A stretch of 64,000 nt of DNA. Source: Blattabacterium cuenoti. GTDB lineage: Bacteria; Bacteroidota; Bacteroidia; Flavobacteriales; Blattabacteriaceae. The translations under genes were made by a program, and so were the position numbers. Location: assembly GCF_014251635.1 (NCBI RefSeq), contig NZ_CP059194.1, positions 248,001 to 312,000 on the forward strand, written 5' to 3'. The notes under the pieces were generated by a model, which was not told the origin of the DNA, searched no databases, and worked only from the letters and a program-made list of their open reading frames with translations. Positions 37,012 to 46,455 of the stretch are shown here, piece by piece (position 1 is the stretch's first letter; each line of letters starts with the position of its first letter).

Positions 37012-37984
37012 ATTGTTTTAAAAAACGAATATCATTATCAAAATAAATTCTAATATCTTTCATTTGATAAATTATTAAAGATAAACGTTCAATTCCCAAT
37101 CCAAAAGCAAATCCAGAATAAAGTTCTGAATCAATATTTACGTTTTTCAAAACTTGGGGGTCTATCATACCACAACCCATGATTTCTATCCATCCACTAT
37201 CACAATAGATATCTACTTCCGCACTAGGTTCTGTAAAGGGAAAATAAGAAGGACGAAATCTAATCTTTGCTTCTCCAAAAAGAGAATTGATCAAATAATA
37301 AATCGTTTGTTTCAAATCAGAAAAAGAGACTTTTCTGTCTATATAAAATCCTTCCGCTTGATGAAACATGAAATTAGAACGTGATGAAATGGTTTCGTTT
37401 CTATACACTTTTCCTATAGACAAGACACGAAAAGGCGGACTATGTTTCTTCATATACCGTATTTGCACGGAAGAAGTATGTGTGCGCAATAAAATATCTG
37501 GATTTTTGCACAAAAAAAATGTATCTTGCATATCTCTAGATGGATGAAAAATAGGAATGTTTAAAGCAGTGAAATTATGCCAATCATCCTCTATTTCTGG
37601 TCCATCTACATAAGTAAATCCTATCTTCATAAAAAGATCTATTATTTTGTTTTTTATAATAGAAAGGGGGTGTCTAGATCCAATTTCTATCGATTTTCCC
37701 GGTATAGTAGGATCGAATTTAAGTATTTTCTCATTATTATTATGAATTTCATTTTTTGAATAAAAAATTTTTATTTTATTTTGAACTTCTTTTTTTAACT
37801 CATTAATAATTTTTCCATAAATTTTTCTTTTCTGAATAGAAACTTCTTTTAATTCTTTAAATAAAATTGTTAAAATTCCCTTTTTTTTTCCTAAAAATTT
37901 AATTCTGAATATTTCTAAATCATTATATGTTTTCATATGAAAACATTTGATTTCTTTTTTAATTTGATCTATTTTTTTATCCAT
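36995..37984 (-). CDS. pheS: Phenylalanyl-tRNA synthetase alpha subunit
   Basis: PheS is the catalytic subunit of the heterotetrameric synthetase. The 329-residue protein has an N-terminal coiled coil (about 1-85), motif 1 region SIEIGSRHPLS, motif 2 YRNETISSRSNFMFHQAEGFYID around residue 197, and motif 3 GFAFGLGIERL at the end. The pheT partner is not in the window. It follows a conserved 120-codon gene by two bases. Confidence 0.95.
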   Translation of the reverse strand: MDKKIDQIKKEIKCFHMKTYNDLEIFRIKFLGKKKGILTILFKELKEVSIQKRKIYGKIINELKKEVQNKIKIFYSKNEIHNNNEKILKFDPTIPGKSIEIGSRHPLSIIKNKIIDLFMKIGFTYVDGPEIEDDWHNFTALNIPIFHPSRDMQDTFFLCKNPDILLRTHTSSVQIRYMKKHSPPFRVLSIGKVYRNETISSRSNFMFHQAEGFYIDRKVSFSDLKQTIYYLINSLFGEAKIRFRPSYFPFTEPSAEVDIYCDSGWIEIMGCGMIDPQVLKNVNIDSELYSGFAFGLGIERLSLIIYQMKDIRIYFDNDIRFLKQFKSEF

Positions 37985-37986
37985 AT

Positions 37987-38349
37987 TTATTCCAGAATAT
38001 TTTCGTCATTCATGTAACGAATAATAGCTTTTTTAATTAAAAATAATTGTTCTCCCTGATTAAAAGGAATCTTATTTTTCAATATATAATGAGGCCACCC
38101 TTCTTTATCTTTTCCAAGAAAAGAATAATAACCAAAAGGTTCTAGTATTCTACATATTGCAATATGTAGAATATTGATTTTATCTTCTTTATTAAAAAAC
38201 TGATTATTGCCTTTTCCTAATTCTTGAATTCCTATTAGATAAATAATTCCAATTATATCAATCTTTCCTTCTATAGAAAAATTACTTTGTATATATGACA
38301 TGACTTTATTCCAATTAATATGAAATTGTTGCATAAATTTTTTTTCCAT
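37987..38349 (-). CDS. Conserved Bacteroidetes protein of unknown function
   Basis: This 120-residue soluble protein resembles a family I recall in flavobacteria, marked here by IIYLIGIQELGKG (residues 36-48), EDKINILHIAICRILEPFGYYSFLG (55-80) and a late GEQLFLIKKAIIRYM. No catalytic motif or known domain is evident. It lies two bases upstream of pheS on the same strand, so it is co-expressed with the synthetase. Retention in a reduced genome argues that it does something useful. Confidence 0.7.
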   Translation of the reverse strand: MEKKFMQQFHINWNKVMSYIQSNFSIEGKIDIIGIIYLIGIQELGKGNNQFFNKEDKINILHIAICRILEPFGYYSFLGKDKEGWPHYILKNKIPFNQGEQLFLIKKAIIRYMNDENILE

Positions 38350-38371
38350 TTTATTTTTAGTATATTAAAAA

Positions 38372-38395
38372 ATAGTTATGTTAATAGTTATGTTA
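38372..38395 (+). repeat. Perfect 12-base tandem repeat over the cvpA start codon
   Basis: ATAGTTATGTTA occurs twice in a row (38372-38383 and 38384-38395). Each copy contains an ATG, at 38378 and 38390, in the same frame, so the duplication gives cvpA two in-frame starts and an extra four residues (MLIV). Confidence 0.9.
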
Positions 38396-38887
38396 GATAT
38401 AATTATTATAATTCTAATTTTATATGGAGGATATCGTGGATATAAAAAAGGTTTAATTTCTCAATTATTCATATTTATGATATTTTTTATTTTAATTTTA
38501 AAAGGTTTTTATATATTTAATTTTTTTAAAGAAATATTATCAAAATATAAAGAACCGAATCAATTGATAATTTATTCTATAATAATTTCGTTTTTTTCTA
38601 TTATTATTATAGCTTTTATTATTAAAAAAATTATAGAATTCATAATGATTATCACATGGATGAAACCTATAGATAGATTGGGGGGGGGAATATTAGGCAT
38701 GATGAAATATTTTTTTTATCTTTCAATATGTATTCTTTTCTTAAAAGAAGCAAATAAAAAAATAGACCTCTTTCCTTATAATTTTCTTAATAATTCCTTT
38801 GAAAAAGGATTTCAATTTATTTTCTATCAAAAAGGATCTTTATTCAATAAGTTGAAAGAATTATATTTCAAATTTTATGAATTTTAA
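38378..38887 (+). CDS. CvpA family membrane protein
   Basis: The protein (169 residues, or 165 from the second ATG at 38390) has four hydrophobic segments and the CvpA pattern: LDIIIIILILYGGYRGYKKGL at the start and DRLGGGILGMMKYFFYLSICI around residue 98. CvpA proteins are named for colicin V export, but their general role is uncertain. A run of nine G (38680-38688) codes Leu-Gly-Gly-Gly, exceptional in such AT-rich DNA. It overlaps the LuxE-like gene by 11 bases, so the two are translated together. Confidence 0.82.
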   Translation: MLIVMLDIIIIILILYGGYRGYKKGLISQLFIFMIFFILILKGFYIFNFFKEILSKYKEPNQLIIYSIIISFFSIIIIAFIIKKIIEFIMIITWMKPIDRLGGGILGMMKYFFYLSICILFLKEANKKIDLFPYNFLNNSFEKGFQFIFYQKGSLFNKLKELYFKFYEF

Positions 38888-39923
38888 AAAAAAAATTTTT
38901 TCTATATTATCAAAAAAAGAATTTTATAATTTAACATGGGATATATTCCGTTATCAAATTAAAAATAACAAAATTTATAAAAATTATCTTCAATACTTAG
39001 AGGTTAATCCATTTGAAATCAAAAATATTTCTAAAATTCCTTTTTTACCTATTTCTTTTTTTAAAACGCATCGTATTTTGAGTAGTTGTAATACAACAAG
39101 AACAGGGGATTGTTACGATATCATTTTTACTAGCAGCGGAACTACTCCTGGGATCAGGAGTCAACATTATGTGAAAAGTTTGAGTGTTTATATTGAAAGC
39201 ATTATAAAAAGCTTTGAGTTTTTTTATGGTTCAATAGAAAAATTTAAGTTTTTAGGATTTTTTCCCACAGATCGAAAGGATTCTTCTTTAATTTATATGG
39301 TAAAGCATTTGATACAAAAAACTTATCAAAATGGGAGTCATTTTGTTCCTTTTCCTTATTCCTCTAATAATTATAATAAAGATATCCATCTTATTCCTAA
39401 TCGAAATAATAAAAATATTTTCATTTTTGGACTTAGTTTTTTTTTATTGGATTTTATAGAAAAATATAATTATCTGATTCCTTTTTCTTTTAAAAAGAAG
39501 GAATATCAAAACAAAGTCATAATTATGGAAACAGGAGGAATGAAGGGAAAGAGAAAAGAAATCATTAGAGAAGAATTACACAATAAATTAAAAAATTTTT
39601 TTTGTGTAAAGGATATTCATTCAGAATATGGAATGACAGAATTACTTTCTCAAGCATATGCAAAAAAAAACGGGATATTTCAATGTCCTCCTTGGATGAA
39701 AATATATATAAGAGATCCTGAAGATCCTTTTATACATATAGATAATAATAAAATAGGAGGGATTGATATTATAGATTTATCAAATTATTTATCTTGTCCT
39801 TTTATTTCTACCCAAGATTTGGGGAAAAAAATAAATGAAAATGAATTCGAAGTATTAGGAAGAATGGATTTTTCAGATATGCGAGGATGTAATATCATGA
39901 CCCCCCATTTTCTAGAAAGCTAA
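38877..39923 (+). CDS. LuxE/acyl-protein synthetase-like adenylate-forming protein
   Basis: The 348-residue protein resembles the acyl-protein synthetase LuxE, a member of the AMP-forming ligase fold. FTSSGTTPG around residue 85 fits the adenylate-binding loop, METGGMKGKR the middle motif, and SEYGMTELLSQAY the family's central motif. Flavobacteria carry such a gene without luminescence genes, and its acyl substrate and acceptor are unknown. The overlap with cvpA suggests a linked role, perhaps in envelope lipid chemistry, but this is inference. It overlaps convergent pit by 12 bases. Confidence 0.75.
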   Translation: MNFKKKIFSILSKKEFYNLTWDIFRYQIKNNKIYKNYLQYLEVNPFEIKNISKIPFLPISFFKTHRILSSCNTTRTGDCYDIIFTSSGTTPGIRSQHYVKSLSVYIESIIKSFEFFYGSIEKFKFLGFFPTDRKDSSLIYMVKHLIQKTYQNGSHFVPFPYSSNNYNKDIHLIPNRNNKNIFIFGLSFFLLDFIEKYNYLIPFSFKKKEYQNKVIIMETGGMKGKRKEIIREELHNKLKNFFCVKDIHSEYGMTELLSQAYAKKNGIFQCPPWMKIYIRDPEDPFIHIDNNKIGGIDIIDLSNYLSCPFISTQDLGKKINENEFEVLGRMDFSDMRGCNIMTPHFLES

Positions 39924-42242
39924 AAAAGATGCGTCTTTTTTGGATGAAATATGGGATGATGCATCGTGATACAATAGAATGATTTCTTCTATACTTTCCG
40001 TGATTTTTTTTGATTGTAAAAGAAGATCTAACATCAAAAAAGTATTTTTTGTTCCATATTTATTATGTATAATCCCCCTTACTTGTTGATTCATTTGCTC
40101 TTCAATTTTTTTTATAATTTGATTTTGTATAGAACAAGGAAATTGAATTTTTTTAAAATTTCTGTCTGTTATTATTCTTTTTATAATGTTGAAATGTTCA
40201 ATCATAAAACGCTCAAGCGTTAGCAAATTTTTCTTTTGCTGATATTTTAAAGGTTTATGACTATTGATTACATGAAACAATGTATGATTCGTAATGATAT
40301 CTGAAGATTCAATAATTTCTTTAGTTTTGTTGTATATATGCAGATAAAGGATTCCAGCAATCGGTTCATGATTTTTCGTTTTTCTAATTACTTTAATAAG
40401 AGAGTTATGTATATTAGTAAAATTATCTTTTACTTTTAAAAAATTATTTCTACTCTCTTTAAGAATTTTTAAATTTTCCTGAGTGATTCCTTCTATACTA
40501 TTTTTGTAAATACTTTCAATATATTCAAGTGTTGGTTTTAGAATATCGAAGGTTTTGTCTAAAGTGGCTTCTAAAGTTAGATTTACTATACCAAAAAACG
40601 GTTTTTCTTCTATTTTTTGATCTTGCATTTTATTATAGTTTTTATAACTTCTATAAAAAACAAATAAAATCAAAAAAATAAGAAAGGATAAAGCCCATAT
40701 TTTAAAAAAGTATAAAACAGCAGCCGTGATCCCTGCCATAGTAAAGGCGATTAAACCAGTTAAGAACCATCCTCTTATGACTTTTAATACCCCTGAAACT
40801 CTATAAACAGCACTTTCTCTGTCCCAGGCTCTATCTGAAAGAGATGTCCCCATAGATACCATAAAAGTAACAAAAGTGGTAGATAACGGCAGTTTTTGAA
40901 CTGTGGCTATAGATATCAAGATACTTGATATAGTTAAATTTGCAGAAGCTCTAACTAAATCAAAAGCAACGCTTTCTTCTTTTTGTATTTTTTTTTGCTT
41001 AAAGTTTTTTTCGATTTTAACCAGAAGTCTTTTAGGAAAGAATTTAAAAAAATGATTTCCTAAATATAAAAAAAATCGAACAATCCCTCTAGAGAAAGAA
41101 TTGGATAAAAATTTTTCCGGTCCTTCATTTTGTCTACTTAAATTAATTTCTGTACTCGTGATATTTTTCGTTTTCTTAGAAAACCAAAGAGTGAATATCA
41201 TAATCATTCCTGAAAAAATTAAAACAGAAGATGGAACCTGTACATTTCCAGATAAACTTTTCATATTGAATTTTTCAGCAGGTGGACTACCCGATTCTTT
41301 CCATATATTATAAGACTGTATACTAGCTATAGGAATCCCGATAAAATTTACTAAATCATTTCCTGCAAAAGCCATAGCTAAAGAAAAAGTCCCATATAAT
41401 ACGACAAATTTTAATATATTATATCCCAAATAAACAAAGATCTTTGCTATAATAGTCCACGTTGAAAATAAAATAAGCAAAAAGATAAAAAAATTATGGT
41501 GAATCCATTTTATGAAATGTTGAATCAATAAGGAAAACCCTGTTAAATTGTCATCAATAAACCCCTGTAAAGTACTATGCAATCCTCTTACAATAAGAAA
41601 ATAAGTCATACTACTCAATGAAATGGCACTCCATATTACCCCTACATATTTTAATCTACTTTCATATTCAAAACTAAATAAAAGACGAATGAAATAGTGA
41701 ATAAAAGCACCGGAAGTAAAAGAAATGATAATAGATAAAAAAATACCTAGACTAATGGTGAATGTTTTTTCCGCTTTAATGTATAGAGTTAAATGATGAA
41801 AGGGTTCATTATTCAATGGAGATGTCATTTTTATCATAGCGATACTGAAAGCCGCTCCTAATAAACAAAAAACCATAGATACTGTAGTTGAAGTGGGCAA
41901 TCCTAAAGTGTTAAAAATATCCAGTAAAATAATATCGGATATCATTACCGATAAAAAAATAAAAATAATATCTGAAAAATAAAAATAAGAGGGGTCAAAA
42001 ACTCCTTTTCTTGCGACTTCCATCATTCCACTAGATAAAAAAGCTCCTAATAAAATACCTAAACTAGCAAAAATCATGATAGTTCTACGAGAAGCGACTC
42101 GAGACCCAATAGCAGAATTTAGAAAATTAACGGCATCATTAATTAAACCAACAATAAGATCAAATATAGATAAGAAAAAAAGAACCACTATAATTGAGGG
42201 ATAAAAAAGTTTCATAATAAGAGGTATTATTATTGAATTCAC
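39912..42242 (-). CDS. PiT family inorganic phosphate transporter with PhoU-like C-terminal region
   Basis: The 776-residue protein has two transporter repeats. DLIVGLINDAVNFLNSAIG (around residue 27) and MAFAGNDLVNFIGIPIAS (around residue 291) are the paired signature loops of the PiT family (GxNDxxN). About twelve membrane spans end near residue 550, followed by about 220 largely helical cytoplasmic residues resembling PhoU, an arrangement seen in Bacteroidetes phosphate transporters. It imports phosphate with a cation. In the first loop N-D-A-x-N is kept but the preceding residues differ from the consensus. Same-strand neighbours are ruvA and der. Confidence 0.88.
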   Translation of the reverse strand: MNSIIIPLIMKLFYPSIIVVLFFLSIFDLIVGLINDAVNFLNSAIGSRVASRRTIMIFASLGILLGAFLSSGMMEVARKGVFDPSYFYFSDIIFIFLSVMISDIILLDIFNTLGLPTSTTVSMVFCLLGAAFSIAMIKMTSPLNNEPFHHLTLYIKAEKTFTISLGIFLSIIISFTSGAFIHYFIRLLFSFEYESRLKYVGVIWSAISLSSMTYFLIVRGLHSTLQGFIDDNLTGFSLLIQHFIKWIHHNFFIFLLILFSTWTIIAKIFVYLGYNILKFVVLYGTFSLAMAFAGNDLVNFIGIPIASIQSYNIWKESGSPPAEKFNMKSLSGNVQVPSSVLIFSGMIMIFTLWFSKKTKNITSTEINLSRQNEGPEKFLSNSFSRGIVRFFLYLGNHFFKFFPKRLLVKIEKNFKQKKIQKEESVAFDLVRASANLTISSILISIATVQKLPLSTTFVTFMVSMGTSLSDRAWDRESAVYRVSGVLKVIRGWFLTGLIAFTMAGITAAVLYFFKIWALSFLIFLILFVFYRSYKNYNKMQDQKIEEKPFFGIVNLTLEATLDKTFDILKPTLEYIESIYKNSIEGITQENLKILKESRNNFLKVKDNFTNIHNSLIKVIRKTKNHEPIAGILYLHIYNKTKEIIESSDIITNHTLFHVINSHKPLKYQQKKNLLTLERFMIEHFNIIKRIITDRNFKKIQFPCSIQNQIIKKIEEQMNQQVRGIIHNKYGTKNTFLMLDLLLQSKKITESIEEIILLYHDASSHISSKKDASFLAF

Positions 42243-42300
42243 GAAAAAACAAAAGTATATTATTAAGGTTTGTTTTTTATAAATTAAATAGTGAATAATT

Positions 42301-42915
42301 TTATGATTTTACAATTTTTTTTAAAGATTCTTTAATGAGATTTTCTAAAGAAAATTCTGGATTTTCATCTAAAATATCATCCAAAACGGTTTTAGACTCT
42401 TGAGGAGAAAATCCCAGCACACTCAAAGCGCTTAAAGCTTCTTTTTTTATTAAATAAGGCGTATTTTCCAATAGTTTTTTTATGTTTTTTCCTTTTCTAG
42501 GAATAATTTCAATTTTATCTTTTAGTTCAATAATAATTCTTTTAGCTATTTTTGTCCCAATTCCTTTAACTTTGTTCAACATTTTTATATCTTCTTTAGA
42601 TATAGATTTTTCTATTTCATATGGAGTAAGAGAAGATAATAACATGATAGCAGAACTTGGCCCTATTCCATTCACGGATATCAAATGAGAAAATATTTGT
42701 CTTTCTTTTTTATCAGAAAAACCATACAAAACATGTTGATTTTCTTTTATAAACAGATAAGTATATATGAAAATATTTTTACCTTCTTTTTCTAATAAAG
42801 AAGAAGAAGAATAGGTATATGAGGATATATGAATATGATATCCGACCCCATGACAATCTATGATTAAATAAGATTGATTTTTTTCTACTAACTTTCCTCT
42901 TAAGTGTGTTATCAC
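42301..42915 (-). CDS. ruvA: Holliday junction branch migration protein RuvA
   Basis: RuvA binds four-way junctions and loads RuvB. The 204-residue protein begins MITHLRGKLVEKN with the OB-fold domain, has two helix-hairpin-helix motifs around SVNGIGPSSAIMLL (residues 78-92) and KVKGIGTKIAKRII (113-127), and a C-terminal three-helix domain with EALSALSVLGFSPQE that contacts RuvB. Length is normal. No ruvB or ruvC is in the window. It lies between der and pit on the minus strand with short gaps. Confidence 0.95.
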   Translation of the reverse strand: MITHLRGKLVEKNQSYLIIDCHGVGYHIHISSYTYSSSSLLEKEGKNIFIYTYLFIKENQHVLYGFSDKKERQIFSHLISVNGIGPSSAIMLLSSLTPYEIEKSISKEDIKMLNKVKGIGTKIAKRIIIELKDKIEIIPRKGKNIKKLLENTPYLIKKEALSALSVLGFSPQESKTVLDDILDENPEFSLENLIKESLKKIVKS

Positions 42916-42951
42916 GATATTATCAATAGATAATAAATAAATCCTAAAAAG

Positions 42952-44280
42952 TTATTTTTTCCTAAAAAAAATTTGTATGGGTACTCCTATAAAATCAAAA
43001 TGAGAACGAATTTTATTTTCAACAAATCTTTTATAAGATTCTTTTATGTATTGAGGAAAATTAGAAAAAAAAATAAATTTTGGCGTGCGTGAAGGCAACT
43101 GAGTACAATATTTTATAGTTATGGATTTATTTTTTTTCTTAGGAGTAGGTGGATTTTTTTTAAAAATTGGTAACATAATTTTATTTAAAATATTCGTTTT
43201 TAATCTGTTTTCACGGGATCTTAAAACCTGATAAGCCATGGGGAGAATATTGTGTATTCCATCTTTATTTTTAGCGGATATAAAAAGAATGGGAACATTA
43301 TAAAATGGATAAATTTTTTTTCTAATAAATAATTCGTAATCTTGTTGTGTATAAGAATTTTTTTTATGAAATAAATCCCATTTATTAATAATAATTATAA
43401 TACCTTTATGATTTTTTTCCACTAATCTAAAAATATTCATATCCTGTTTTTCCCATCCACAACCTGCATCTACCATTAAAAGACAAACATCCGCATATTC
43501 TATTGTTTTAAACGTTCTCATAGTAGAATAAAATTCAATGTTATCTCTAATTTTAGATTTTTTTCTGACTCCAGGTGTATCTACTAAAATACATTCATAT
43601 TCCCATTTTTTGTAGAATACATCTAAACTATCTCTGGTCGTTCCCGAAATATCTGTAACAATATGATGGTTTTTATTAAGAAAAGAGTTAATCAAAGTTG
43701 ATTTTCCTACATTGGGTCGTCCTATTATTGAAAAACGAGGAAAAAGCTTGTTTTCCAATATTTTTTCTTTTTTTTTAAATAATTCTTGTTTGAATATTTC
43801 TATTAATTTATCTAATAATTCTCCAGTTCCACTCCCATTTATAGCTGATATACAGTAATATTTAAAAAATCCTAAACGAAAAAAATCTGTATCATGATAT
43901 ATATATTTTACGTTATCTACTTTATTCACAACTAATAAAACTATTTTTTGACATTTTCTTAATATTTGAGCAATTTCGATATCTGCATCTAATATTCCTG
44001 TTTTTATATCTACTAAAAATAAAATAACATCAGATTCTTTGATCGCTATCAAAATTTGGTTTTTGATTTCTTTTTCAAGTACATCATTTTTTGAAACAGA
44101 AAAACCACCAGTGTCTACTATAGAAAATTTTATTCCATTCCATTCTGAATTTCCATAAATACGATCTCTTGTCACTCCACTCGTTACATGAACAATAGCT
44201 TTTCTTCTTCCTACAAGACGATTAAACAAAGTTGATTTTCCTACATTAGGTCGTCCTACTATAGATACGATATAATTCAT
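42952..44280 (-). CDS. der: Ribosome-associated GTPase Der (EngA)
   Basis: Der has two tandem G domains and helps 50S assembly. Both are visible: GRPNVGKST near the N-terminus and again around residue 191, with DTGGF and DTPGV as G3 motifs and NKVD and NKWD as G4 motifs, then a KH-like C-terminal domain. I use the ATG at 44280 (MNYIVSIVGRP), the family's usual start; the upstream ATG at 44298 would overlap a candidate promoter box. Divergent from trmD. Confidence 0.95.
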   Translation of the reverse strand: MNYIVSIVGRPNVGKSTLFNRLVGRRKAIVHVTSGVTRDRIYGNSEWNGIKFSIVDTGGFSVSKNDVLEKEIKNQILIAIKESDVILFLVDIKTGILDADIEIAQILRKCQKIVLLVVNKVDNVKYIYHDTDFFRLGFFKYYCISAINGSGTGELLDKLIEIFKQELFKKKEKILENKLFPRFSIIGRPNVGKSTLINSFLNKNHHIVTDISGTTRDSLDVFYKKWEYECILVDTPGVRKKSKIRDNIEFYSTMRTFKTIEYADVCLLMVDAGCGWEKQDMNIFRLVEKNHKGIIIIINKWDLFHKKNSYTQQDYELFIRKKIYPFYNVPILFISAKNKDGIHNILPMAYQVLRSRENRLKTNILNKIMLPIFKKNPPTPKKKNKSITIKYCTQLPSRTPKFIFFSNFPQYIKESYKRFVENKIRSHFDFIGVPIQIFFRKK

Positions 44281-44297
44281 TTTTAATAAATTATTCA

Positions 44298-44305
44298 CAA
44301 AGGTA
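44298..44305 (-). promoter_or_regulatory. Candidate -7 promoter box for der-ruvA-pit
   Basis: Minus-strand TACCTTTG matches TAnnTTTG. Transcription would start near 44291, leaving about ten bases before the der ATG at 44280 and excluding the ATG at 44298. No well-spaced -33 TTG was found. Confidence 0.35.
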
Positions 44306-44367
44306 GAATTTTTTCATTAGTTTCATTCTTAGATTATCAAAGTGTATATTAACAAAAAAATAATACG

Positions 44368-45033
44368 TTGCGTATAGATATTGTTAGTCTTGTGCCTGAA
44401 ATTCTTCATAGTCCTTTTTCCAATTCTATTATTAAAAGGGCAATTAATAAAGGTTTAATAGAGATTCATGTTCATGATTTGCGTAAATATGGTTTAGGAA
44501 AACGAAAAAATTTAGATGATTATCCTTATGGAGGAGGATCAGGTATGGTTATCAGAATAGAACCTGTAGATCAGTGTTTTTCCAAGCTCTTATCAGAAAG
44601 AAATTATGACGAAAAAATTTTTATGACTCCTGATGGAAAGTTATTTTCACAAAAATATGCTCAATATTTAATTGATAAGAAAAATATTATTATTCTTTGT
44701 GGACGTTATAAAGGGATTGATCAAAGAATTCGAGATCACTTAATATCCAAAGAAATATCTATTGGAAATTATATTTTATCTGGAGGAGAACTAGCTGCGG
44801 CTGTCGTTGTAGAATCTATAGTTCGATTATTACCTGGAGTAATACAAAATCAAAATTCCATTCTCACAGATTCTTTTCAAAATGAATCCTTCATCGCTCC
44901 CCCTATCTATACTCGCCCAGTAGTTTATAAAGGATGGGCTGTTCCAAAAATACTTTTATCTGGACATCATAAAAAAATAAAAGATTGGTTGAATCAAAAA
45001 TCCATGCAATTCAAACGAAAATTGGATTCTTAG
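44368..45033 (+). CDS. trmD: tRNA (guanine-37-N1)-methyltransferase
   Basis: TrmD methylates G37 next to the anticodon and prevents frameshifting. The 221-residue protein begins MRIDIVSLVPEIL, has DDYPYGGGSGMV, LCGRYKGIDQRI and the knot SIGNYILSGGELAAAVVVESIVRLLPG, then PPIYTRP and LLSGHHKKI. The start codon is TTG at 44368-44370: this gives exactly the family's N-terminus and no ATG is available upstream. Its last 23 bases overlap convergent argH, the longest such overlap here. Confidence 0.95.
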   Translation: MRIDIVSLVPEILHSPFSNSIIKRAINKGLIEIHVHDLRKYGLGKRKNLDDYPYGGGSGMVIRIEPVDQCFSKLLSERNYDEKIFMTPDGKLFSQKYAQYLIDKKNIIILCGRYKGIDQRIRDHLISKEISIGNYILSGGELAAAVVVESIVRLLPGVIQNQNSILTDSFQNESFIAPPIYTRPVVYKGWAVPKILLSGHHKKIKDWLNQKSMQFKRKLDS

Positions 45034-46405
45034 AGGATCCGTCAAAATGAATTTCACTATAAATTAATCGTTTTATAACTTCATTTATTTTATCAAAGTC
45101 AAATTCTTTTATTATATCTTGCATTAAATTTCTAATTTGTGTGTTACACAAATTTCCTATACTTCCTTCATGGGAATAACAAACCTGAGTCTGAGTAAAG
45201 GGTTTGAAACATCCATTTTGGATATCTAAACCAACTTTTTGATAAGCTTCCCTAAAAGAATATCCTTTTTCAATAACAAGCTCGTTCACGACTTCTACAC
45301 TAAACAAGTATTGATACTTCTCATCCTGAAGAATATCCTTTTTTACTATGATATGATTCAACATATATTTAAACATGTAAAAACATTTTTTCATTTCTTC
45401 AAAAATAGGGATAAATCTTTCTTTAATGATTTGAAAATCTCTATGATATCCAGAACATAAATTAGAAGAAATCAAATAAATTTCATTAGGTAACGATGAT
45501 ATTCTATTACATTTAGCTCGTATAATCTCAAAAACATCTGGATTTTTCTTATGAGGCATAATGCTAGATCCGGTAGTAAGATGATCAGGAAAACTAATAA
45601 AATTAAAATTTTGACTTAAATATAAGCAAATATCTTGCGCCATTTTACTTAAAGTTCTTGCCAAAGAAGAAATAGATTCTGAAACGATTCTTTCCATTTT
45701 TCCACGGCCCATTTGAGCATACACTACATTATAATTTAAATTTTCAAAACCCAATAAATCGGTTGTCATTTTTCGATTTAAAGGGAAAGAAGATCCATAA
45801 CCTGCAGCTGAACCTAAAGGATTTTTGTTTACGATACGATATGCGGTATGTATTAATAGTAAATCGTCTATTAAACTTTCTGCATATGCGGCAAACCAAA
45901 GCCCAAAAGAAGAAGGCATCGCTATTTGATAATGAGTATAACCAGGCATTAATATATTTTTATATTGTTCACTTAATTTTAATAGTAAATCAAAAAAAGA
46001 ATAAGCCATGTATACGATTTCTTTGATTTCTGTACGAACAAAAAGTTTCAAATCCACCAAAATCTGATCATTTCTGGATCTCCCACTATGTATTTTTTTT
46101 CCTACTTCTCCTAAACGATTGGTTAACAAAAATTCTATCTGAGAATGAATATCTTCTATTCCTTCATCAATCTTAAAATTATTCTTCAAAATTTCGTGAA
46201 CATAAATATTACGCAACTCCTGAATTAAAATTTTTAAATCTTTTTGATTTAATAATCCTATACTTTTTAACATAATTACATGAGCTATAGTCCCTATAAC
46301 ATCATGTGGTGCTAAAAGCAAATCTATTTTTGAATCCTTACTTGAAGTAAAATTTTCTATTTCTTTATTGAAACTAAAATTCGTTTTTTTTCCCCAAATT
46401 TTCAC
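45011..46405 (-). CDS. argH: Argininosuccinate lyase
   Basis: ArgH splits argininosuccinate into arginine and fumarate, the last step of arginine synthesis. The 464-residue protein begins IWGKKTNFSFNKEIENF, has HSGRSRNDQILVDLKLF around residue 102, PGYTHYQIAMPSSFGLW with the conserved His, NPLGSAAGYGSSFPLNR, and the superfamily signature GSSIMPHKKNPD around residue 286. Length is normal. It is a stand-alone gene here, divergent from gyrB. Confidence 0.96.
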   Translation of the reverse strand: MKIWGKKTNFSFNKEIENFTSSKDSKIDLLLAPHDVIGTIAHVIMLKSIGLLNQKDLKILIQELRNIYVHEILKNNFKIDEGIEDIHSQIEFLLTNRLGEVGKKIHSGRSRNDQILVDLKLFVRTEIKEIVYMAYSFFDLLLKLSEQYKNILMPGYTHYQIAMPSSFGLWFAAYAESLIDDLLLIHTAYRIVNKNPLGSAAGYGSSFPLNRKMTTDLLGFENLNYNVVYAQMGRGKMERIVSESISSLARTLSKMAQDICLYLSQNFNFISFPDHLTTGSSIMPHKKNPDVFEIIRAKCNRISSLPNEIYLISSNLCSGYHRDFQIIKERFIPIFEEMKKCFYMFKYMLNHIIVKKDILQDEKYQYLFSVEVVNELVIEKGYSFREAYQKVGLDIQNGCFKPFTQTQVCYSHEGSIGNLCNTQIRNLMQDIIKEFDFDKINEVIKRLIYSEIHFDGSSKNPIFV

Positions 46406-46455
46406 AAAATAATATTTTTTCTATCTTTAAAACTATAAAATTTTATGTAAAATAT

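Noticed and set aside
44281..44298. Upstream ATG at 44298 as the der start
   Set aside because: The ATG at 44280 gives the usual family N-terminus, and a candidate promoter box overlaps the upstream codon.
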